NCBI RefSeq assembly: GCF_004684095.1
Contig: NZ_SRII01000005.1
Coordinates: forward strand, 372,001-436,000
Reading direction: 5' to 3'
DNA length: 64,000 nt
Source: Hymenobacter sp. UV11
GTDB lineage: Bacteria > Bacteroidota > Bacteroidia > Cytophagales > Hymenobacteraceae
The stretch's first letter is position 1. Each line of letters opens with the position of its first letter. The notes beneath the pieces are model-generated. The model saw only the letters and a list, made by a program, of their open reading frames with translations, was not told the DNA's origin and did not search any database. The position numbers and the translations under genes are program-made. This document shows, one piece after another, positions 58,726 to 64,000 of the stretch.

Positions 58726-59200
58726 AGGGTATTACTCCGCGAAAAGCATTAGTAATTATCATTTCGCGACCGAAAGTGTACAAATCCTCATCCATTAACA
58801 CTGCTACTTCTGCGATGGCCTCGGTACGTTGCGTGCGGTTATAGATACCACCCTCCAGAAAATTACGGTTGAAGTCGGCGGGTAATTGAAGGAGGATATG
58901 GCTGGCTTGCCGGCTACCATCGCGCAAGGCCTTATCAATGGCATTTTCTGTGCGGCCTTGGGGAATTTTAAATTCCCATATCACACCATTACGGGTTGCA
59001 TCGGGCGATTTTACGTTCGGTTTATCCACTATCCCTAGTAAGCACACACACTCACCCTGCTGCGCCAGAAATAGCGCAATGGGCAGGTTGCCCCGGCTTT
59101 CTTGCTTGCCATGGTTTTCGTGTATATCCACAAAACCCCCAGTGGGGTTTTCAAATAAGCGGGTATAACCAGGACTTGGGGGTGGGTTTGAGACACTCAT
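58724..59200 (-). CDS. Orphan CdiA C-terminal tRNA nuclease-like domain protein
   Basis: 158 residues from MSVSNPPPSPGYTRLF. Residues 20-110 match the CdiA C-terminal tRNase group of contact-dependent toxins: VDIHENHGKQESRGNLPIALFL, SPDATRNGVIWEFKIP and AIDKALRDGSRQASHILLQLP. The residues S-P-D67 and E76-x-K78 form a PD-(D/E)xK-type nuclease signature. The long CdiA passenger and a secretion signal are absent, so the domain is free-standing. GC is lower than in neighbours (about 50% by eye). The ATG overlaps the stop of the thioesterase gene (ATGA). No obvious immunity gene is adjacent. Confidence 0.72.
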   Translation of the reverse strand: MSVSNPPPSPGYTRLFENPTGGFVDIHENHGKQESRGNLPIALFLAQQGECVCLLGIVDKPNVKSPDATRNGVIWEFKIPQGRTENAIDKALRDGSRQASHILLQLPADFNRNFLEGGIYNRTQRTEAIAEVAVLMDEDLYTFGREMIITNAFRGVIP

Positions 59201-59628
59201 GCCGGCTCCAGCACCGCCATCGTGGCCGACGCTTTCGCAATCAGCACGTCGTCGCACCACACTTCTGCTTCGCAGAAGTGCAGGCGCCGCCCGGCTTTCA
59301 GCACCCAGCCGATGGCTCGGATGCGTTGGCCCACACCGGGGTTTAGGTAGCTCACTTTCAGGTCCGAAGTCACCACCCCTACCCCCTCGGGCACGAGCGT
59401 AATGGCGGCAAAGCCGGCTACCAGGTCGGCCATGGTGGCCACCAGACCGCCGTGGGCAAAGCCGCGCTGCTGCTGGTGGTGCTGGCCCAAAGTCAGCTCG
59501 GCCTCAATGCGGCCGGGCTCGATGCGGGTGAGGTCGGCCCCGATGAGGTGCATAAAGTGCTGGCCCTTGAGCTTTTCGCGAATGCAGGTTTCGAGGTCGG
59601 TGGCGGGGAGAGGGGTAGCAGCTGGCAT
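59197..59628 (-). CDS. PaaI-like hotdog thioesterase
   Basis: 143 residues. HHQQQRGFAHGGLVATMADLVAGFAAITLVPEG holds the HGG and Asp/Glu region of the acyl-CoA thioesterase hotdog family, and SDLKVSYLNPGVG and CEAEVWCDDVLIAKASATM follow. It is different from the pathway PaaI in this window and more like general YbgC/PaaI-type housekeeping thioesterases. The substrate is an acyl-CoA of unknown chain. Its TGA stop overlaps the start of the CdiA-like gene by four bases. The 65-base gap to the divergent DUF4126 gene must contain its promoter. Confidence 0.87.
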   Translation of the reverse strand: MPAATPLPATDLETCIREKLKGQHFMHLIGADLTRIEPGRIEAELTLGQHHQQQRGFAHGGLVATMADLVAGFAAITLVPEGVGVVTSDLKVSYLNPGVGQRIRAIGWVLKAGRRLHFCEAEVWCDDVLIAKASATMAVLEPA

Positions 59629-59693
59629 AAGTCGCTCAAAGATACCGGCGGGCGTACCTTACAGCACTTCCGGACCCTATCCCCCTCTTGCTG

Positions 59694-60332
59694 ATGGAAC
59701 ACGTTTCGACTATGCAGTACCTCGTGGCCGGCGCGCTGGGCCTGGGGCTGGCCGCGTGCAGCGGCTTTCGGGTATTTGTGCCGCTGCTGGCGGCCAGTGT
59801 GGCGCACCGGGTGGGCTGGCTGCCCAGCTCGCCGGGCTTCGACTGGCTCAGCAGCTGGACGGCCCTGGTGGTGCTAGCCACCGCCACCGTGGCCGAGCTG
59901 GTGGGCTACTACGTGCCCCTCTTCGACCATTTGCTCGATACGCTGACCACGCCCGCCTCCTTTATCGCGGGCACGCTGCTCATGACCTCTTCGCTCATCC
60001 ACCTCGACCCGACGCTGCGCTGGACGCTCGGTATTTTGGTGGGCGGGGGCGCGGCGGGGCTGGTGCAGGGCAGCACGGCGCTGCTGCGGGCGGGCTCCAC
60101 GGCCACCACCGGCGGGCTGGCTAACCCGCTGTTTGCCACCCTGGAAAACACGTTGGCGATAGCCGGCACGCTACTCACGCTGCTGCTGCCGCTGGTGGCG
60201 GCGGGGCTGGTGCTGGGGCTGCTGGTGTTTCTGGCGAGCCGGCTGCGGCGCTGGCAGCAGCGGCGGGCGCTGGGCCGGCAAGTGGGGGTAGGCGGGCCAG
60301 CGGCGACACCCACGCCCGGCGGGTTTGCGTAA
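59694..60332 (+). CDS. DUF4126 membrane protein
   Basis: 212 residues from MEHVSTMQYLVAGALG; a TTG two codons upstream is possible. It has several membrane segments: GLGLAACSGFRVFVPLLAASVA (20-42 region), LVVLATATVAELVGYYVPLFDHLLDTL, FIAGTLLM, ILVGGGAAGLVQGSTALLRAGSTATTGGLANPLFATLENT and a long terminal hydrophobic stretch. The sequence ARL-like SGFRVFVPLL and GLANP..A..E are signatures of DUF4126. The role is unknown. A CTACCCCC-type motif lies near the end of the gene. Confidence 0.87.
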   Translation: MEHVSTMQYLVAGALGLGLAACSGFRVFVPLLAASVAHRVGWLPSSPGFDWLSSWTALVVLATATVAELVGYYVPLFDHLLDTLTTPASFIAGTLLMTSSLIHLDPTLRWTLGILVGGGAAGLVQGSTALLRAGSTATTGGLANPLFATLENTLAIAGTLLTLLLPLVAAGLVLGLLVFLASRLRRWQQRRALGRQVGVGGPAATPTPGGFA

Positions 60333-60365
60333 AGACAACCGTATACCTGAACCAATAACGTCTTT

Positions 60366-60875
60366 ATGCCCGGTGCCGAATCTGACTCAAGCAGCTCTTT
60401 GCTAACTCCTTATAATGGGCTGGTGCGCGTGCGCGTGGGAGGCCTGCTGGTGCGCAAAGGCGCTATTTTGCTGGCGGCCCACCGGGGCTTGCTGCCCAAC
60501 GGGGCTACGTTCTGGTCGCCGCCGGGCGGGGGCTGGGCCTTCGGCGAGAGCTTAAAACAGGCGCTGGTGCGCGAGTTTCAAGAAGAAACCGGGCTGGCCG
60601 TGCGCGTGGGCCGGCAGCTGCACCTGCACGAGTTTCGGCGCGATGCGCTGCAGGCGCTGGAGATATTCTTCGAAGTCACGGCCGAGGATGACACCGCTAC
60701 CCCCCGCCTGGGCCACGACCCCGAGCATAGCCCCGACAACCAGTTGCTCAGCGAGTTGGCCTGGCTCACGCCGCGCCAGCTGCTGGCCCTGCCGCCCGCC
60801 CACGTGCACCCCATACTGCGCGGGCTGCTGAGCACCGACGACGTATTTGTGCCCCAGGTGCTGCTAAGTACCTGA
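60366..60875 (+). CDS. Nudix hydrolase
   Basis: 169 residues. The Nudix box is complete: GGGWAFGESLKQALVREFQEETGL (GX5EX7REUXEEXGU) at about 57-80. It hydrolyses nucleoside diphosphates linked to another group, with Mg bound by the REXXEE glutamates. Adjacent strands are VGGLLVRKGAILLAAHRG and FWSPPGGGWAFG. The substrate is not predictable, but this subclass often clears oxidised or capped nucleotides. It follows the DUF4126 gene by 33 bases. One CTACCCCC motif is in a loop. Confidence 0.93.
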   Translation: MPGAESDSSSSLLTPYNGLVRVRVGGLLVRKGAILLAAHRGLLPNGATFWSPPGGGWAFGESLKQALVREFQEETGLAVRVGRQLHLHEFRRDALQALEIFFEVTAEDDTATPRLGHDPEHSPDNQLLSELAWLTPRQLLALPPAHVHPILRGLLSTDDVFVPQVLLST

Positions 60876-61040
60876 CTGGCTGCGCAGGGTAGGGCCTTCG
60901 AGGCCCGCACCGGGGGTAGGGCTGGCCCAGCGCCTTTGGAGCGGCACCGCCAGCCGTATGCTGGCACTTGGTTTTCAAGCAATTACTTCATCGGATAGCT
61001 AAAAGCGAAACCGTTGGCCGCCATCCTGGCCCCCAAAACT

Positions 61041-61048
61041 TATCTTTG
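61041..61048 (+). promoter_or_regulatory. -7 promoter box, leaderless arrangement
   Basis: TATCTTTG is an exact TAnnTTTG match ending six bases before the GTG codon at 61055. A TTGG lies about 25 bases further upstream. Confidence 0.6.
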
Positions 61049-61054
61049 CCGGCC

Positions 61055-61924
61055 GTGCCTACTACCCCTACCCTATCCGCTACCGCCGCGGTAAGCCTAC
61101 GCGACGACACCTTCGACCTAGCAAATCCCACGGCCTACCAGCTCTATGCCCTGGCCGGGCCTACCCGGCTGCGCGTGGCGGCGCTGGAGGTGGCCCGGCA
61201 AAAAATAGTGGCTTTCGACGACCACCCGCTCGCGGGCCTGGCCGACCTGCCCGCCGCCGCCGCTGCCCACCCGCTGCTGGGCCACGCCGGCTGGGCGCGG
61301 CTGCGGCTGGCGCTGGCGGGCACGACCAGCACGCTGCTACCTGCGCCCCTGTATCGGCCCGGCGATGAAAACGCCTACCTGCGCCCCCACCACACGCTGG
61401 CCCCCACCGAGGAGGCCCTGGCCTACGCCCTACCCCTGCCCGCGCCGGCCACCGACATCGTGAGCATTTTTGCGGCACGCCACGATTTGTCGCACTGGCT
61501 CTACACGGTGCACGGGCCCAGCGCGCGGCTGCTGCCCGCCACCAGCGCCCTATTAGCGGGCCTGCTGCACCAGCGCGGCACCACGCCGCGCCAGCTTTAT
61601 CTGAGCCTGGCCGAGCAGGAGCTCACGGCCGTGGTGCTGGGCGCGCGGCTGGAGTTTTGCAACACCTTTGCCGTGAGCACGGCCGAGGACGTGGCCTACT
61701 ACACTATCCTGGTGATGCAGGAGCTGGGCCTGAACCCCGAACGTGACCCGGTGACCATCTGGGGTGAGCTTACCGGCGACTCGGCCACGTTCGCGCTGCT
61801 TAGCACCTACGTGCGCCAGCTGCGCTTCGGGGCGCGGCCCTTTGGGGTGCAGTACTTTTATTACCTGAATGAAGTGGCCGACTACCGGCATTTTGACTTG
61901 TTCAGCCTGGTTTATTGCGAATAG
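61055..61924 (+). CDS. DUF3822 family protein
   Basis: 289 residues if it starts at the GTG after the -7 box (a longer reading starts upstream of the promoter box). DUF3822 is a Bacteroidota family with an actin-like or ASKHA-like look: KIVAFDDHPLAGL, VHGPSARLLPATSALLAGLL, RQLYLSLAEQELTAVVLGARLEFCNTFAVSTAEDVAYY and LSTYVRQLRFGARPFGVQYFYYLNEVADYRHFDLF. It is typically next to coaD in Bacteroidota, as here (34 bases upstream of coaD), which supports the call. The molecular function is unknown. Confidence 0.88.
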   Translation: MPTTPTLSATAAVSLRDDTFDLANPTAYQLYALAGPTRLRVAALEVARQKIVAFDDHPLAGLADLPAAAAAHPLLGHAGWARLRLALAGTTSTLLPAPLYRPGDENAYLRPHHTLAPTEEALAYALPLPAPATDIVSIFAARHDLSHWLYTVHGPSARLLPATSALLAGLLHQRGTTPRQLYLSLAEQELTAVVLGARLEFCNTFAVSTAEDVAYYTILVMQELGLNPERDPVTIWGELTGDSATFALLSTYVRQLRFGARPFGVQYFYYLNEVADYRHFDLFSLVYCE

Positions 61925-61958
61925 TTTTTGACTCGGGACGCGGCGGCGCCCTAGATAC

Positions 61959-62429
61959 ATGAAAAAAATCGCCCTTTTTCCCGGTTCTTTCGACCCGTTT
62001 ACCAACGGCCACCTCGACATTGTGCGGCGCGGCGCGGGGCTATTCGATGAGGTCATTATTGCCCTGGGCACCAACAGCAGCAAGCAGCGCTACCTACCCC
62101 TCGACTGGATGCTGGCGCAGCTCGAAGCGCTGTTTCAGGACGAGCCGCGCGTGTCGGTGCGCAGCTACCAGGGCCTCACGGTGGAGTTTGCCCGCGCCAC
62201 CGGCGCGCGCTACCTGCTGCGCGGCCTGCGCAACACGCTCGATTTTGAATACGAAAACAGCATCGGCCAGGCCAACCGCCTGCTCTACCCCGAGCTGGAA
62301 ACGGTGGCGCTGCTCACGGCGCCCACGCTGGCCGCCATCAGCAGCACCATCGTGCGCGACATTCACCGCTACGGCGGCGACGCGGCGCAGTTCGTGCCCT
62401 TTGCCCTACCCCCTCCCAAACCGGCGTAG
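61959..62429 (+). CDS. coaD: Pantetheine-phosphate adenylyltransferase
   Basis: 156 residues. It transfers AMP from ATP to 4'-phosphopantetheine, the penultimate step of CoA synthesis. The T/HxGH site reads FPGSFDPFTNGHLDIV (His18), RGLRNTLDFEYENSIGQAN is the adenylate-binding part, and ISSTIVRDI is the conserved C-terminal motif. It follows DUF3822 closely and is ended by a strong hairpin. The DUF3822-coaD pair is common in this phylum. Confidence 0.96.
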   Translation: MKKIALFPGSFDPFTNGHLDIVRRGAGLFDEVIIALGTNSSKQRYLPLDWMLAQLEALFQDEPRVSVRSYQGLTVEFARATGARYLLRGLRNTLDFEYENSIGQANRLLYPELETVALLTAPTLAAISSTIVRDIHRYGGDAAQFVPFALPPPKPA

Positions 62430-62444
62430 CGGGCCGGGCCATAA

Positions 62445-62486
62445 CGCAAAAGCCCCCTGGCTCGGCTGAACCAGGGGGCTTTTGCG
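62445..62486. terminator. Bidirectional intrinsic terminator
   Basis: Arms CGCAAAAGCCCCCTGG and CCAGGGGGCTTTTGCG, perfect over 16 bp, with a 10-base loop. It ends coaD and the convergent DUF4199 gene. Confidence 0.88.
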
Positions 62487-62502
62487 TAGCTATGCCAAGG
62501 CT

Positions 62503-62997
62503 TTACTCCATCACTTTCAATGGGTCGATGGGGTCTGCCTTGAAATACTGCATGGCAATGAGCGAGGTGATAACGCCCGTCATACTACCCATGAGAATAA
62601 TGGCCGGAAAAGCGACGACCACCGACAGCTCGAAGCCAAACAGATTCTCTACCTGCGTGAGGTCCAGCGATTTCGGAATGACAACGGTAAGAATAATAAA
62701 GAACAGGCCCAGCACCACCGAGGCCACTAGCGCCGTTACGATACCCGTGCCGTAGCCGCCCAGGTAGGGCATTTGCTCGCCGCGCACCTGGCGCAAGTTG
62801 CGGATAGCCAGCACCGAGCCCAGGATGAGGATGAGCACGTCGAGGCTGCCGGCCTCGATGCGCGAGAAAAAGCCCATCAGCGCCGCTGCCAGTGTGTAGA
62901 TGCAGAGGACGACCGCCGTCATCATGCCAAAGCGAAAGCCATTTCGTTCGGGGGTAAGCGTGGGTCCGGCAGATGCGGATGTGGAGCGGGCAGCCAT
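62503..62997 (-). CDS. DUF4199 membrane protein
   Basis: 164 residues. Four membrane segments (FGMMTAVVLCIYTLAAALMGF, VLILILGSVLAIRNLRQV, GIVTALVASVVLGLFFIILTVVI and VVVAFPAIILMGSMTGVITSL). DUF4199 is a Bacteroidota family with a conserved four-helix layout; YLGGYGTGI between the second and third helices is the typical loop. Function unknown. It is divergent from the ABC-F gene over a 200-base gap that holds one promoter box and no other clear feature. Confidence 0.88.
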   Translation of the reverse strand: MAARSTSASAGPTLTPERNGFRFGMMTAVVLCIYTLAAALMGFFSRIEAGSLDVLILILGSVLAIRNLRQVRGEQMPYLGGYGTGIVTALVASVVLGLFFIILTVVIPKSLDLTQVENLFGFELSVVVAFPAIILMGSMTGVITSLIAMQYFKADPIDPLKVME

Positions 62998-63158
62998 AAA
63001 GGAAAGGAAGTATTGTGGGGAGAAGAAAGGCAGAAAAGTGACGCAAAAGGCCAGCTGATTAAGCTATACTGCATTTGGCGGCCGGATGTTGTGCCAATTG
63101 CTGAGGGCACAAATCGGCGCCCGCCCGTGTTGGGGTAGGCTAAGGAGGAGCGGTGGCG

Positions 63159-63166
63159 TATTTTTG
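63159..63166 (+). promoter_or_regulatory. -7 promoter box of the ABC-F gene
   Basis: TATTTTTG is an exact TAnnTTTG match, 32 bases before the ATG. Confidence 0.6.
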
Positions 63167-63198
63167 CAAAGATTTTTTGGTTTTTTATTCCGGTTTAG

Positions 63199-64000
<802 letters not shown>

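Noticed and set aside
1447..62414. CTACCCCC/GGGGGTAG as the FtsK polarity site (KOPS)
   Set aside because: GGGTAGGG fits GGGNAGGG, but copies face both ways (about 40 and 29) in one window, whereas KOPS should be strongly oriented. Not excluded, only less likely.

Overview
The window looks like a chromosomal segment of a high-GC member of the Bacteroidota, most likely Hymenobacter or a close relative. The signs are: genes at roughly 60-65% GC by eye; several families typical of that phylum (DUF4197, DUF4199, DUF3822, DUF2851, DUF1573, PorT-like outer-membrane barrels); a secreted metalloprotease that ends in a type IX secretion sorting domain; few Shine-Dalgarno sequences; and many promoters with the Bacteroidota -7 box TAnnTTTG. 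The genus is inferred from content, not from a database search.

Region 1 (1-3300) holds the start of a sulfotransferase-like lipoprotein, a DUF4197 protein, cinA and a small membrane protein. Region 2 (3300-17000) is a nearly complete aerobic phenylacetate pathway: paaK (CoA activation), paaE plus paaABCD (ring epoxidation), paaG (isomerisation to the oxepin), paaZ (ring opening and aldehyde oxidation), and paaJ, paaH, a paaF-like hydratase and paaI (beta-oxidation and thioester housekeeping). An AI-2E family membrane protein sits inside the cluster. Two near-identical palindromes that overlap or adjoin the promoters of paaK and paaA resemble PaaR operators. No regulator gene is in the window.

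Region 3 (17000-34300) carries an ABC exporter, an outer-membrane barrel, several small secreted proteins, a 2-oxoacid dehydrogenase E2, an S9 peptidase, valS, a low-GC orphan gene coupled to aat, a ferredoxin, a LuxC-like reductase, a nucleoside phosphorylase and trhO. Region 4 (34300-46500) carries envelope-type genes (NeuD-like acyltransferase, two large polytopic membrane proteins, lolA), ftsK, a TPR protein and xerD. Region 5 (46500-64000) is a mix of metabolic, RNA-modification, transport and DNA-repair genes: aroQ, a metalloprotease, a class V aminotransferase, rnhA, trmN6, an ABC pair, cdd, a RecD-like helicase, an orphan CdiA-type toxin domain with a candidate small RNA beside it, a Nudix hydrolase, coaD and the start of an ABC-F protein. 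No rRNA, tRNA, CRISPR array, phage or transposase gene was seen, and no stretch over 300 bases lacks a gene.

Two genome-scale patterns stand out. First, the motif CCCTACCCCC (core CTACCCCC) occurs about 70 times by hand count, in both orientations, in all reading frames and between genes, which is a density like that of DNA-uptake or Chi-type sites. Second, most longer intergenic gaps are filled by palindromic elements of 70-180 bp from at least seven families. Many sit flush against stop codons or supply them.
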